DNA from: Hyphomicrobium sp. 99
GTDB lineage: Bacteria; Pseudomonadota; Alphaproteobacteria; Rhizobiales; Hyphomicrobiaceae
Assembly (NCBI RefSeq): GCF_000384335.2
Contig: NZ_KQ031382.1
Span: forward strand, 3,359,545-3,423,544
DNA: 64,000 bases
Reading direction: 5' to 3'
Shown here: positions 1 through 8,771 of the stretch, piece after piece
Position numbering within the stretch: position 1 is the stretch's first letter
Layout: each line of letters opens with the position of its first letter
Notes under the pieces: model-generated
Told to the model about the DNA's origin: nothing
What the model saw: only the letters and a program-made list of their open reading frames with translations
Databases searched by the model: none
Translations under genes and position numbers: made by a program

Positions 1-1010
1 CTCAGGCCACCAACAGCAACGAGCTGCGGTGGGCTAAAATTCAACAGATCGCCGGCAAGCTCAAAATAGGCGCTGGCTTCCTTGAACGCAGCTCCGCTTC
101 TATCCGTGACTTGGACGCCGGCGACATGCGCGCGAACAGAAGCACGAACAGCCATGAAGAAAGGCAGGAGAGCGACACCATCATCTTCATCGGCAGCATC
201 GAAATAACGATTGAACACCCAGTTTGCCTCGGCGCGAAGTCCCCGACCCCATAAGTCCATGAGCAGAAAGGCGAGATCGTAAAGCACGTCGATGGTGGCG
301 AGATCATCATCGAATTCCAGGCAGTCGAAAAGCGTGGGAGAGCCATCAAGCAAGCAGATGTTTCGGAGGTGCAGATCTCCGTGGCAACGGCGCACTTTGC
401 CAGATCTCTCGCGCTCATCCAGTAACCACCCCAACCGATCGAGCATCGCCTTGAGCTCCATTTCAAGGGCGTACGCCTGGTCAGCGCCAAAGATTCCCGC
501 GGCCCTGATCGATTCCGAATTCATATCCAGGACAGCCGTCATGATCTCGCTACCCGATCGCCGATGATCGATTGCTGCATCTCGATGGAAGTCTGCGATC
601 GCGATTGCCGTCTTGGAGAGGAGGGTAGGACCGAGTTCGTTCCGTTCAGCGATTTGGCTGAAGAGATCTCGTTGATCGAAGCGCACCATTTCAACAACGG
701 AATCGACCAATTCTCCGTTGCCGTCGAATGTCAGGCGGCCGCTGGCTTCCCGTGTGATACGTCGCACGGCAACATAAAGGGACGGTGCGGTGCGCCGATT
801 AAGTTCTAGTTCTCGCAGGCATGCAGACAGCCGCAGGCTGGCTGTAGAGAAATCCAAATAGGGGAAGCAAACCGAACGCTTGAGCTTATAGGCGCGCTTA
901 CCACTCAGGATAATGATCGAGATATGCGTGTCATGTCGTTCGGTAACGTCCGATAGGCTCGAGAGGAAAGCAATTGCTTCGCTTTGATCTTGCCTAATCA
1001 TCATCGGCAT
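1..1010 (-). CDS. APH-like kinase / P-loop fusion protein (N-terminal part, runs off left edge)
   Basis: This partial gene reads leftward from ATG at 1010 and is still open at base 1, giving 336 codons. The protein has the aminoglycoside-phosphotransferase-like fold of COG2187: a Gly-Lys-Arg-Ala-Tyr-Lys-Leu-Lys nucleotide-binding segment near residue 35 and the catalytic loop Cys-His-Gly-Asp-Leu-His-Leu-Arg-Asn at about residue 209. A metal-binding-type Leu-Phe-Asp-Cys-Leu-Glu-Phe follows. The last visible residues (LVAVGGLS) are how the P-loop kinase domain usually begins in the bifunctional APH/ATP-binding family, so a Walker A motif probably lies just outside the window. A GGAG sits 6-7 bases before the ATG. 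A paralogue without the P-loop half lies at 35793-36917. The substrate is unknown. Confidence 0.85.
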   Translation of the reverse strand, partial: MPMMIRQDQSEAIAFLSSLSDVTERHDTHISIIILSGKRAYKLKRSVCFPYLDFSTASLRLSACLRELELNRRTAPSLYVAVRRITREASGRLTFDGNGELVDSVVEMVRFDQRDLFSQIAERNELGPTLLSKTAIAIADFHRDAAIDHRRSGSEIMTAVLDMNSESIRAAGIFGADQAYALEMELKAMLDRLGWLLDERERSGKVRRCHGDLHLRNICLLDGSPTLFDCLEFDDDLATIDVLYDLAFLLMDLWGRGLRAEANWVFNRYFDAADEDDGVALLPFFMAVRASVRAHVAGVQVTDRSGAAFKEASAYFELAGDLLNFSPPQLVAVGGL

Positions 1011-1346
1011 CCGCGCTCCGGCAGATCTTGAGGTGGAAGATTATCATTCCTTTCAGGCGGCTGGCCAGACGGCTGGCGATCTCGTTGTTTGGGAGCTTCG
1101 TCAGCGACTTCGGCGAGCACCAAGCGGTCGTATGCAGCGCTTTGCCTTCACTAGGACTCGCAAATCTCGTCTCGTGTGCTTGGCGTGGGCGGCTTCCTCG
1201 CTGGCTTTAGGAATGTTCAAACGCGGGAGATAAAGTATATTTCGCGGGAGCACGTTCCGGCTCCAGCGCTCAACAGGGCTTGACTTGCCTCAAGGCCATC
1301 GTTTGCGAACAGCACTTATTTTATTTTAATTTTGAGGATGACGGCT
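1011..1346. other. Intergenic region between kinase and cytochrome c
   Basis: This divergent spacer of about 335 bases holds no ORF that I can support. Two overlapping rightward frames at 1028-1233 are short and match no family I know. The only clear signal is an FNR/FixK-type palindrome at 1280-1293. An AT-rich stretch (1315-1333) lies just before the cytochrome gene. Confidence 0.6.
1280..1293 (+). promoter_or_regulatory. FNR/FixK-type box upstream of cytochrome c
   Basis: TTGACTTGCCTCAA matches the TTGA-N6-TCAA core bound by FNR/Anr/FixK proteins. The inner bases differ from the optimal TTGAT-N4-ATCAA. It lies 53 bases before the cytochrome c ATG, a distance that suits activation. Regulator binding is inferred from the motif alone. 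Confidence 0.55.
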
Positions 1347-1736
1347 ATGCGAGCGTCGTTGCTATTTGTTCCACTTGTTTTTCTTCCCTTGGTCAGTGCC
1401 GGTGCTGAGGAAGTAGACGCCAATCGCCTCGAGCTTGGCGAAATGCCATACATGACTTATTGCGCCTTATGTCACGGCATGGGCACAGATACGGGCATGT
1501 TTGCCGAAGCGCTGAAAAGGCCAGCTCCGGATCTTACGCTAATAGCCAAGAGAAATGGCGGGATGTTTCCTGAGGGGCGCGTCAAGGCCATTATTCGTGA
1601 CGGCGGGGTAAGCGGACATGGCACAATGCGTCTGCTGGCGTGGGAACGTTATTTCCGGAAGGACACCCCGCCGGAACACGCTGATCAGGTGATCGACGAT
1701 ATCACGTCCTATCTCGAGAAGCATCAAGCGCCCTGA
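1347..1736 (+). CDS. Small periplasmic c-type cytochrome
   Basis: A 129-residue exported monohaem cytochrome c. The N-terminus is a typical signal peptide (hydrophobic residues 4-15, probable cleavage after Ala-Gly-Ala). The mature part has one CALCH haem-binding motif, a conserved Met near Gly-Thr-Met-Arg that could be the distal ligand, and a C-terminal helix. It probably carries electrons in the periplasm, but no oxidase or dehydrogenase partner is adjacent. ATG at 1347 is preferred because GAGG lies about 8 bases upstream. The ATG at 1338 is too close to it and would lengthen the signal peptide. An FNR-like box precedes it, which suits a microaerobic respiratory role. Confidence 0.85.
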   Translation: MRASLLFVPLVFLPLVSAGAEEVDANRLELGEMPYMTYCALCHGMGTDTGMFAEALKRPAPDLTLIAKRNGGMFPEGRVKAIIRDGGVSGHGTMRLLAWERYFRKDTPPEHADQVIDDITSYLEKHQAP

Positions 1737-1973
1737 TCAGGGAAGATACTCGCGAACCATCGGAGTTCTGCCGTTGTGTAGAGCAGTCGTCGCTCTCTAC
1801 CGATTTTCGGCTTCGCAAGGCAAGGCTCGGTCGAAAGTCGCTGCGCAGCATGGCCTGCGAACGTAAATTGGCGAGTTAAAATTTCTGCTTGAGGATTGAC
1901 TCAACGCAAAGCGCTTTGTGACTTGCTGTTCCACGCAACTATTTTGTGGTGAGTTGAGTGGAAGGATACTTCA

Positions 1974-2627
1974 ATGAGCGATATCCAGCTTCGCCAGTTC
2001 GTCATCGACGAGCTTGAATTCGAACCCAGCATCGACGCAACAAATATCGGGGTCGCTGCTGATGACGGCATCGTAACCTTGACCGGCCACGTTCGAAGCT
2101 ATGCCGAGAAGATTGCCGCACTACAGGCTGTACGCCGAGTCAAAGGCGTGCGCGCCGTGGCACAGGAAATCGAGGTTCGCTATCCCGGCGAGCACAAGAC
2201 GGCGGACGAGGAAATTGCGAAGCGCGTCCTCAATGTTTTGAAATGGCACGCAATGATCCCGCACGAAGACGTTAAGGTGACCGTCGAAAAAGGATGGGTA
2301 AACCTCAGCGGCACCGTAGACTGGCACTATCAGAAGAAAGCCGTGGAAGACGCCATCAAGAAATTACTGGGTGTCATCGGCGTTACCAATTCCATATCCG
2401 TCAAGGCGTCGGTTCAGACGGCAGATATCAAGAAGAAGATCGAGGCCGCATTGGCTAGAAGCGCGCAGGTTGAGGCCAACGCCATTCGCATCAACGTCTC
2501 AAACGACAATCGAGTGAGCCTCGAAGGGGTTGTCGACAGTTGGGAAGATCACGACGTGGTCGAGAATGCAGCGTGGTCAGTCCCCGGAGTCCAGTGGGTC
2601 GATGACCGTTTGACTGTCTCGTCGTGA
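1974..2627 (+). CDS. Triple BON-domain protein
   Basis: A 217-residue protein made of three BON domains (about residues 1-70, 75-145 and 148-217). Each shows the pattern of a helix, then Val-Xaa-Leu-Xaa-Gly-Xaa-Val, then a helix and Gly-Val. There is no signal peptide, so it should stay in the cytoplasm, unlike OsmY. BON domains are thought to bind lipids or membranes, and soluble multi-BON proteins are common in stress clusters beside CBS and UspA proteins. The CBS gene starts 38 bases downstream, so the two are probably co-transcribed. A 236-base promoter region precedes it. Confidence 0.88.
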   Translation: MSDIQLRQFVIDELEFEPSIDATNIGVAADDGIVTLTGHVRSYAEKIAALQAVRRVKGVRAVAQEIEVRYPGEHKTADEEIAKRVLNVLKWHAMIPHEDVKVTVEKGWVNLSGTVDWHYQKKAVEDAIKKLLGVIGVTNSISVKASVQTADIKKKIEAALARSAQVEANAIRINVSNDNRVSLEGVVDSWEDHDVVENAAWSVPGVQWVDDRLTVSS

Positions 2628-2665
2628 GTTTAGTCGCAGTAGTCTTAGTATGTCAGGAGGAGGCC

Positions 2666-3085
2666 ATGAAGGTCAGAGATGTAATGCATAAAGGCGCCGA
2701 GTGGGTAAGTCCACAAACCCCCCTTAGCCAAGTAGCGCAGCTGATGAAGGATCTCGATATTGGTGCACTGCCAGTTGGAGAGAACGACCGGCTCGTCGGC
2801 ATGGTGACTGACCGCGATATTACCTGCAGAGCGATTGCCGGCTCCCAAGACGTTTCGAAGATGACCGCCCAGAACGTGATGTCCAAGGGAATTGTCTACT
2901 GCACCGCCGAGGAAGAACTCGAAGACGCGCTGCGGCTCATGGAAACAAAGAAAATTCGCCGTCTACCCGTCATCGACGGCAAAAAGCGCATGGTCGGTAT
3001 GCTCAGCATTGGGGATGTTTCTCACGCGGCGCCTCGTAGTGTCTCGGGAGAAGTCATAACGGCCGTATCTGCGCATCACGCGTGA
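2666..3085 (+). CDS. CBS-pair domain protein
   Basis: A 139-residue protein consisting of two CBS motifs (about residues 5-60 and 70-128). The Met-Val-Thr-Asp-Arg-Asp-Ile turn is typical of adenosyl-nucleotide-sensing CBS pairs. Such proteins bind AMP, ATP or SAM, but the partner is unknown here. The open frame extends to 2624, overlapping the BON gene, but the real start is ATG at 2666, which has an AGGAGGAGG ribosome site (2655-2663). It forms a unit with the upstream BON gene. Confidence 0.9.
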   Translation: MKVRDVMHKGAEWVSPQTPLSQVAQLMKDLDIGALPVGENDRLVGMVTDRDITCRAIAGSQDVSKMTAQNVMSKGIVYCTAEEELEDALRLMETKKIRRLPVIDGKKRMVGMLSIGDVSHAAPRSVSGEVITAVSAHHA

Positions 3086-3139
3086 TTAGAACTCTTCAGA
3101 CGCGCGCGGGCGAGTGCGAACCGCGCGCACAAGTTTATA

Positions 3140-3577
3140 TCAAAGTCTGTTGATCTCGAACTCTTCACACGAGTAACCCAGTAGCGAAAGACCTTCTTCG
3201 AGGAAATCGCCTAGCGTGGGAATGCCGAGAAGATAACGCGCCGTGTATCGATTGTGAGCGCTCGCCGCTTCCTTGCGTACCTCTAGCCAGTCAGCTGCGG
3301 TGTAGTCGCCGCGCCCGAGCCAAGCGAGAGCCACAAGATCGATCTGCTCATCTTCCGTCATGGCGTTGATGAACGACGTCAATTCCTGCAAGGAAGGATC
3401 ATCGTTGTGGTCTTCGAGAACCTCCGCCATCCGATCATCGGAGGCATTGGAGCCGGGATCGGGTTCCGTCACGACATCCTTGGCGTCGAACTCGTGAGCC
3501 TTGATAATTACGAAGCAGACTTTCTCGGGAGAAATCTGCAGCTCCACGGGCTCATTCTCAGAGATTATCCTGGTCAT
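3140..3577 (-). CDS. DUF3775 protein
   Basis: A 145-residue acidic protein matching the DUF3775 family as I know it from alphaproteobacteria: an N-terminal Ile-Ser-Pro-Glu-Lys-Val-Cys-Phe segment, a central Asp-Glu-Gln-Ile-Asp-Leu-Val-Ala-Leu-Ala-Trp-Leu-Gly-Arg-Gly helix, and a C-terminal Gly-Asp-Phe-Leu-Glu-Glu-Gly-Leu-Ser-Leu-Leu-Gly segment. It has no signal peptide or membrane helix. The function is unknown. It is 20 bases downstream of the DUF2267 gene on the same strand, so they likely form an operon. The ribosome site before ATG 3577 is weak. Confidence 0.8.
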   Translation of the reverse strand: MTRIISENEPVELQISPEKVCFVIIKAHEFDAKDVVTEPDPGSNASDDRMAEVLEDHNDDPSLQELTSFINAMTEDEQIDLVALAWLGRGDYTAADWLEVRKEAASAHNRYTARYLLGIPTLGDFLEEGLSLLGYSCEEFEINRL

Positions 3578-3597
3578 ATTGAACTAAATCCGCGTTC

Positions 3598-4062
3598 CTA
3601 GGAATCCGCACTTCTCTGCGCACGTTTGCGGAAGGTTTGCGCTGTGTCGGGCCAGAGTGCCTTCAATTCGGCCGGTAGCTGCGAAATTACATCGGCGATT
3701 TCACCTGGATCGCAATGGTGTGCGAGGAGCGCAAATACATCGCGAATCGCGCGCTCCGCCGGGACAGCATTCGGGAAGTCCCTCCCAGATATTTCTTCGA
3801 CAAATTCTTGTCTCGTGGTCACTTTGCTTGGCCCTTTTCGGGGCTGCCAGCCTTCATAGTAGATGCCGCGCACGATTATCGGAAGCTGAGCACCTAGATC
3901 GACGGCCTCTTCAAGCGTCAGGCGATCCCTGAGATGGTGGAGAACACCGCGCAAAACGCCAAGGGCTTCCTGACCATCTGCGAGATCACCTTTTTCGCTC
4001 AGCTCATTGAGCCATTCCTGAATTTTCTGGATGGCATGCGCGAGGGAGGGAGGCATTGTCAT
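3598..4062 (-). CDS. DUF2267 protein
   Basis: A 154-residue protein. The segment from about residue 10 to 140 resembles DUF2267 proteins: Leu-Arg-Gly-Val-Leu-His-His-Leu-Arg-Asp-Arg-Leu-Thr, then Ala-Val-Asp-Leu-Gly-Ala-Gln-Leu-Pro, then Ile-Val-Arg-Gly-Ile-Tyr-Tyr-Glu-Gly-Trp. The family is associated with stress clusters and has no known activity. The frame is open upstream to 4239, but that extension is Arg/Ser-rich. ATG at 4062 has GGAAG seven bases before it and starts the conserved region. It precedes the DUF3775 gene. Confidence 0.8.
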   Translation of the reverse strand: MTMPPSLAHAIQKIQEWLNELSEKGDLADGQEALGVLRGVLHHLRDRLTLEEAVDLGAQLPIIVRGIYYEGWQPRKGPSKVTTRQEFVEEISGRDFPNAVPAERAIRDVFALLAHHCDPGEIADVISQLPAELKALWPDTAQTFRKRAQRSADS

Positions 4063-4285
4063 GATCATTCTTCCGGATCTGAGGCGGCCTGAAGGCTCAA
4101 AGCCTGAACGTGATAGGCGGGCTAGCAAGCCAAATTTCCAAATACGACGCGAAGAGATGGATTTGATTAGAGTTCGTCGTGTTCTGCTAGGTGCTTTGGC
4201 ATGGCTGCGCCACTCCGCAATCACTCTTGTGTGACCCATAGCATATTTTCAGGCGCGGAGCGCCGTTAATATCTCGACGTGCCGA

Positions 4286-6031
4286 TCAGCGCTTTGCGAG
4301 TTGGGCCGGAATGAAACGCTCGCGTACCGCTTGCGCAAGCAGAGCTGGAGGTAACGGCCCCTCTTCCAGCAAGAAATTGTTGAACGCCAGTCTGTCAAAA
4401 ACATTTCCGAGCGTGAGTTCGGTTTCCATCCGTAACTCCATGATGCACGCATAACCATAGAAGTAACTGGTCGCCTGTCCAGGCATGTTGAAGGTGTAGC
4501 GATCGAGTTCCTGTCGGACCATTGCTTTCGACAACACGGCGTCGCGGGTTAGAAGATCGCTTGCCTGCTCGCGTTCGATCAATCCGAGATTCAGCATCGG
4601 ATCAAGCATCGCACGCGCTGCTCGGAAGAGGCGGAATTGCAGTGCAATTAATTGGCCATCGAGGGGTTCGTACGGCATCATCTCCGCCTCGGCGTAGAGC
4701 GCCCACCCCTCCGAATTGACTGAATTGGCGGCAAAAAGAGCGCGTGCAAGCGAGACGCCACGTTCAAGCATCGCAGTGAACTGCAGTTCATGTCCGGGGC
4801 GGCCTTCATGGGCAGCCAGAGTCCAGGCGGCCGACGGATAATTGAAATCATCGAAGGCACCATCTGCGCCGAGTGCCGGATTGTTGACGGAAAGAACAAA
4901 TGTTCCTTGCTGTCCGGTATTTCGAACCAGAGGTGCCGGCAAGAAATGCGGCGCCGGCTGAGAGGCGTTTTCAGCGTCGCTTCCAAGACGCATGGCCATC
5001 GGCCTATTTGGCGTCAGGACGATGCCTTGCTTTCGGATAATGGCCACAATCGTCTCGATCACCTTCCGGTAGTGGCTTTCGAGTTCGCTAGTGGGGATCG
5101 GCTCCTTCTTCAAAGCACGGATCACGTCGCGATAGTCCGCCGCCGGTATGCCTTTCTCGCGTGCCACCAACGGAGCGAGCTGTTGCATCGCCGCCCGCGT
5201 TTCCATGAACTCCAATTCAGCTCTTTGAATTAAAGACTGAGCGTCGATATCGACGCCGGTCCGCTTCAGGGCGTCAGCATATAACGCAGGAGGTAGCCTA
5301 GTATCCGTCCGGGCATGAGGCAGAACCTCGGAACGCAACCAAGCCGTATATTCGTTGGTCTGCTTATCAAGAGCATCGAGGGCATCCTCAGCTCCGGAGA
5401 CCTTCAAGTCGATGAATAATTTGCGGATACCGATCATATAGGTATCGGCATTCCGTAGTGCCTGTTCGACTTCCGGTCTGGACGGACGCAGTAGCGTGCC
5501 ATCGCCGACACGTTCCTCATACCGCTGTATTGCCAGCGTCATCAGAGGAACAGTGCCGGGAGCGAGACCCGCATAGCGCTTGAGACGATCAAGAGCGTGC
5601 CCTCTGCGTTCGGGGGGTGTCTGCTCCGACAAAAGACCGCGCAAACCCTCGAACACCAATTGGGACACGTCTTGCCAAGGCAAGACCAGCCGTTCCTGCA
5701 ATTCGCTGCTTTCGATGTCGTCGGTTGCCGTCGCGATCATGATTTCAAGATCTTCGCGGACGTTCGGGTCGCGCTCGGTGTTGAGCTTTTCGTGCAATTC
5801 AGATTTGGCGGCAGCAACCGCCGCACGGAACCTGCGCACATTATCGGCTCTTAAGTCCGCGACACGATCATCGTAGCCGGCAACGCCGAATTTCGAGAAC
5901 GACTCAGGTCTGAACGGCGCCTCTGCCCCGATCAGTATCTGCGCATAAGCATTGCTGCGCTCCACCCATGTTGGTTTCGTATCTACTGGAAGTGGCGAGA
6001 GATCCTGCGCAGTTGCAGGCAAGGACATCAC
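4286..6031 (-). CDS. DUF885 family protein (M32-like putative exported peptidase)
   Basis: A 581-residue DUF885 protein, a family related to zinc carboxypeptidases. The Ala-Ala-His-Glu-Gly-Arg-Pro-Gly-His-Glu-Leu-Gln segment (HEGxPGHE) near residue 410 and Asn-Ser-Glu-Gly-Trp-Ala-Leu-Tyr-Ala-Glu further on are the metal-binding and catalytic signatures. The start is a puzzle. The frame continues upstream and encodes KVRVIIAISLFVMSLPATAQ, a good signal peptide with an Ala-Xaa-Ala site. However, no ATG, GTG or TTG precedes that peptide in frame. The only usual codon is GTG at 6031, inside it. An atypical initiation codon after a GGGAG sequence near 6086 is possible. The likely site of action is the periplasm. 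Confidence 0.85.
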   Translation of the reverse strand: MMSLPATAQDLSPLPVDTKPTWVERSNAYAQILIGAEAPFRPESFSKFGVAGYDDRVADLRADNVRRFRAAVAAAKSELHEKLNTERDPNVREDLEIMIATATDDIESSELQERLVLPWQDVSQLVFEGLRGLLSEQTPPERRGHALDRLKRYAGLAPGTVPLMTLAIQRYEERVGDGTLLRPSRPEVEQALRNADTYMIGIRKLFIDLKVSGAEDALDALDKQTNEYTAWLRSEVLPHARTDTRLPPALYADALKRTGVDIDAQSLIQRAELEFMETRAAMQQLAPLVAREKGIPAADYRDVIRALKKEPIPTSELESHYRKVIETIVAIIRKQGIVLTPNRPMAMRLGSDAENASQPAPHFLPAPLVRNTGQQGTFVLSVNNPALGADGAFDDFNYPSAAWTLAAHEGRPGHELQFTAMLERGVSLARALFAANSVNSEGWALYAEAEMMPYEPLDGQLIALQFRLFRAARAMLDPMLNLGLIEREQASDLLTRDAVLSKAMVRQELDRYTFNMPGQATSYFYGYACIMELRMETELTLGNVFDRLAFNNFLLEEGPLPPALLAQAVRERFIPAQLAKR

Positions 6032-6135
6032 AAAGAGACTGATGGCGATGATGACGCGAACTTTGTTGAGGATGGCGAATTCTCCCGAGAGTTGAATTCC
6101 AAGCGGATCAACAAGACTGCACGGTCACCGTCGTG

Positions 6136-6165
6136 AGCGTTAGCTTCGGGTCCAAAGCTGACGCT
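6136..6165. terminator. Stem-loop downstream of ppsA
   Basis: An 11-base inverted repeat with one G-T pair (AGCGTTAGCTT / AAGCTGACGCT) encloses an 8-base loop, 24 bases past the ppsA stop. No T-run follows, so it may be an RNA-stabilising hairpin or a rho-assisted terminator. Confidence 0.4.
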
Positions 6166-6188
6166 TGTCCAGATTCGAGAATAATCAA

Positions 6189-8600
6189 TCAATCCGTTCG
6201 TGGCGCTTCGCTACGACTGGCCAATTTCGATAGCGATCCTTCTGCAGCGGCGATCTCTTGCTTAACGCGTATGAAGCTGTCCGGATTTACAGAAATAGAA
6301 TCGATCCCGTGCTCGATAAGGAAATGTGCAAATTCTGGATGGTCGCTCGGCGCCTGCCCGCAAATCCCGGTGTGTGTCCCGGTCTTTTGTGCTGCTGCAA
6401 GCAGATCTGAGATCATCAAGGTGACCGCCTCGTGCCGCTCGTCGAACAAGCCGCTAAGTCTTTCACTATCGCGGTCAATGCCGAGCACGAGTTGAGTGAG
6501 ATCATTTGAGCCAATCGAAAATCCATCGAAGCGTTCTGCGAACCGCTCTGCCAACCGTATGTTCGAGGGCAGCTCAGCCATGACGTAAACTTCGAGTCCT
6601 TCTTTGCCCCGCATTAGTCCATGACTTGCCATCTCGGAAAGGACGCGATCCGCTTCCTCAGGCGTGCGGCAGAATGGGATCATCATTATGATATTGGAAA
6701 GCCCGATTTCCTCGCGCGCCCGGCGGATGGCCCGGCACTCCAATGCGAAACCCTCACGATAGTCTGGATGGTAGTAACGGCTCGCTCCGCGCCAGCCCAG
6801 CATTGGATTTTCCTCTTTGGGTTCGAAACCAGCTCCCCCAATGAGTTTGGCATATTCGTTGGTCTTAAAGTCACTCATCCGAACGACAACTGGGTTGGGA
6901 TAATGCGCGGCGGCGATGAGTGCGATGCCGCGAGCAAGAGTATCGACGAAATAGTCCTGCTTCGAGTCGAAACCGTGAGTGAGACATTCAATTTGGTTGC
7001 GAACCTTTTCGTCCTTGATCTCGTCGAAGCGCACCAAGGCCATGGGATGAACCTTGATGTAGTTGCTGATGATGAATTCCATGCGCGCCAAGCCCACACC
7101 ATCGGTCGGCAGACGCCACCAGCGGAACGCTGCCGATGGATTGGCAAGATTGATCATTGCCTTGGCATGCGTCTTCGGAATCTGTGCCGTGTCGATATCA
7201 GTCACATCAAAATCTATGATGCCCTCATATACATGGCCCACTTCGCCCTCGGCGCATGAAACGGTGATCTCCTGATCGTTTTGAAGAGTCTCGGTCGCAT
7301 TCCCGGTTCCGACGATCGCTGGAAGCCCGAGTTCGCGGCTGACGATCGCTGCATGGCTCGTGCGACCACCATGGTCTGTGACAATCGCGGCTGCCCGCTT
7401 CATGATCGGCACCCAATCCGGGTCGGTGATGCCCGTGACGAGGACCGCGCCGTCTTGAAAATTCTGGATATCATCGGCGCTGGCCAACTTGCAGACCTTG
7501 CCGGCGCCGATAGCGTCGCCGACCGCGAGTCCGGAAATGATAAGCGACCCTTTTTTCCGCAGTCTATACGTCCTGAGCTGACTGGCTTCACGCCGCGACT
7601 GAACTGTTTCCGGTCGCGCCTGGACGAAGAACAGTTCGCCTGTTTGTCCGTCCTTTGCCCATTCGATGTCCATCGCTTGACCGTAATGACGCTCTATGGC
7701 AACTCCCCATCGGGCAAGCGTTAGGATCTCATCATCACTAAGGATGAATCTGCGTCGCTCATCGTTGCTGGTGTCAACCAGGGATGTTGAGCCCTTCTCC
7801 GCGTATATCAACTTGCGAACCTTGGCACCCAGTGTCTTCTCGATGATCGGTTTCCGCGATGGTTTCTCAAGGAGCGGCTTGAAGACACGATACTCGTCGG
7901 GTTCGACCATTCCTTGAACCACCGTCTCCCCTAGACCCCACGCTCCGTTGATCAAAACGGAGCGTGGAAATCCAGTTTCCGTGTCGATCGAAAACATCAC
8001 GCCTGAGCAAGCCAAGTCGGAGCGAACCATCCGCTCGACGCCAACCGAAAGTGCAATTTCAAGATTATCGATCTTATTGTTTTTGCGATAACTGATCGCC
8101 CGATCGGTGAACATAGAGGCGAAGCACTTCTTGCAAGCCTCTAGCACCTCATCCTCACCTTGTATGTTCAGGAAGGTCTCAAGCTGCCCCGCGAAACTCG
8201 CCTCAGGAAGATCTTCCGCCGTCGCACTCGAGCGCACAGCAACACCGACTGGTCCGCCGTCGCCCATTTGTCGATAAGCCCCTCGCACCGCTTGCGCCAG
8301 GGGCTCTGGAAGTTTCCCATTCAGAATAAGCTTGCGTATCGCACCACCCACTTGAGATAAATTACTCAAGTCATCATTCAGCTTTTCGAGCTCGGTGGCA
8401 ATTGGCTGACGGAGTTCGTTCGCCTCCAAGAAGAACCGATAGGCCGCTGCTGTGGTAGCGAACCCTTGTGGGACGCGAATGCCGGCATCCTTGAGCCGGC
8501 TCATCATTTCCCCAAGCGAGGCGTTCTTACCGCCGACTTTATTAATATCCGTGCGACCAATTTCCGAAAGCTGAAGGATAAGCTCTTTGTGATCGTCCAT
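6189..8600 (-). CDS. ppsA: Phosphoenolpyruvate synthase
   Basis: An 803-residue enzyme of full family length that converts pyruvate and ATP to PEP, AMP and phosphate in gluconeogenesis. The N-terminal ATP-grasp part starts at Lys-Val-Gly-Gly-Lys-Asn-Ala-Ser-Leu-Gly-Glu-Met. The phospho-histidine domain contains Thr-Asp-His-Gly-Gly-Arg-Thr-Ser-His-Ala at about residue 415. The C-terminal PEP/pyruvate barrel ends with the catalytic Gly-Ile-Cys-Gly-Gln-Ala and Ser-Ile-Ser-Val-Asn-Pro-Asp. It is the last gene of a leftward series of carbon-metabolism genes, 171 bases after gpmA, with acsA and pdh upstream. In that setting it would recycle pyruvate to PEP, or run in reverse when AMP is high. Confidence 0.97.
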   Translation of the reverse strand: MDDHKELILQLSEIGRTDINKVGGKNASLGEMMSRLKDAGIRVPQGFATTAAAYRFFLEANELRQPIATELEKLNDDLSNLSQVGGAIRKLILNGKLPEPLAQAVRGAYRQMGDGGPVGVAVRSSATAEDLPEASFAGQLETFLNIQGEDEVLEACKKCFASMFTDRAISYRKNNKIDNLEIALSVGVERMVRSDLACSGVMFSIDTETGFPRSVLINGAWGLGETVVQGMVEPDEYRVFKPLLEKPSRKPIIEKTLGAKVRKLIYAEKGSTSLVDTSNDERRRFILSDDEILTLARWGVAIERHYGQAMDIEWAKDGQTGELFFVQARPETVQSRREASQLRTYRLRKKGSLIISGLAVGDAIGAGKVCKLASADDIQNFQDGAVLVTGITDPDWVPIMKRAAAIVTDHGGRTSHAAIVSRELGLPAIVGTGNATETLQNDQEITVSCAEGEVGHVYEGIIDFDVTDIDTAQIPKTHAKAMINLANPSAAFRWWRLPTDGVGLARMEFIISNYIKVHPMALVRFDEIKDEKVRNQIECLTHGFDSKQDYFVDTLARGIALIAAAHYPNPVVVRMSDFKTNEYAKLIGGAGFEPKEENPMLGWRGASRYYHPDYREGFALECRAIRRAREEIGLSNIIMMIPFCRTPEEADRVLSEMASHGLMRGKEGLEVYVMAELPSNIRLAERFAERFDGFSIGSNDLTQLVLGIDRDSERLSGLFDERHEAVTLMISDLLAAAQKTGTHTGICGQAPSDHPEFAHFLIEHGIDSISVNPDSFIRVKQEIAAAEGSLSKLASRSEAPRTD

Positions 8601-8771
8601 GCAGCATACAACCTTGACTCGTTTGCGGGCCGGTTTTTGCAGTGCCGGTATTTGTATTTGCCGACACGACTAGCGGGCATGTTGGGCCTAGCCCTTAGTG
8701 GCTCCTGCCCATTGTGCTTGGCGATGACCGGCGACGTTTCAGAAACTGGAACGTTTCAGCACTGATCTTCG

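Noticed and set aside
1028..1233. Two overlapping 60-66 codon frames upstream of the cytochrome gene
   Set aside because: Composition is arginine-rich, there is no motif, and they fall between divergent promoters.
1891..1907. TTGAG-N6-CTCAA palindrome before the first BON gene
   Set aside because: The TTGA and TCAA halves are 8 bases apart instead of 6, so it is not a normal FNR/FixK site.
6621..7259. A 212-codon open frame opposite ppsA
   Set aside because: It lies entirely within ppsA on the other strand and has no family motifs; the minus-strand protein is unmistakable.
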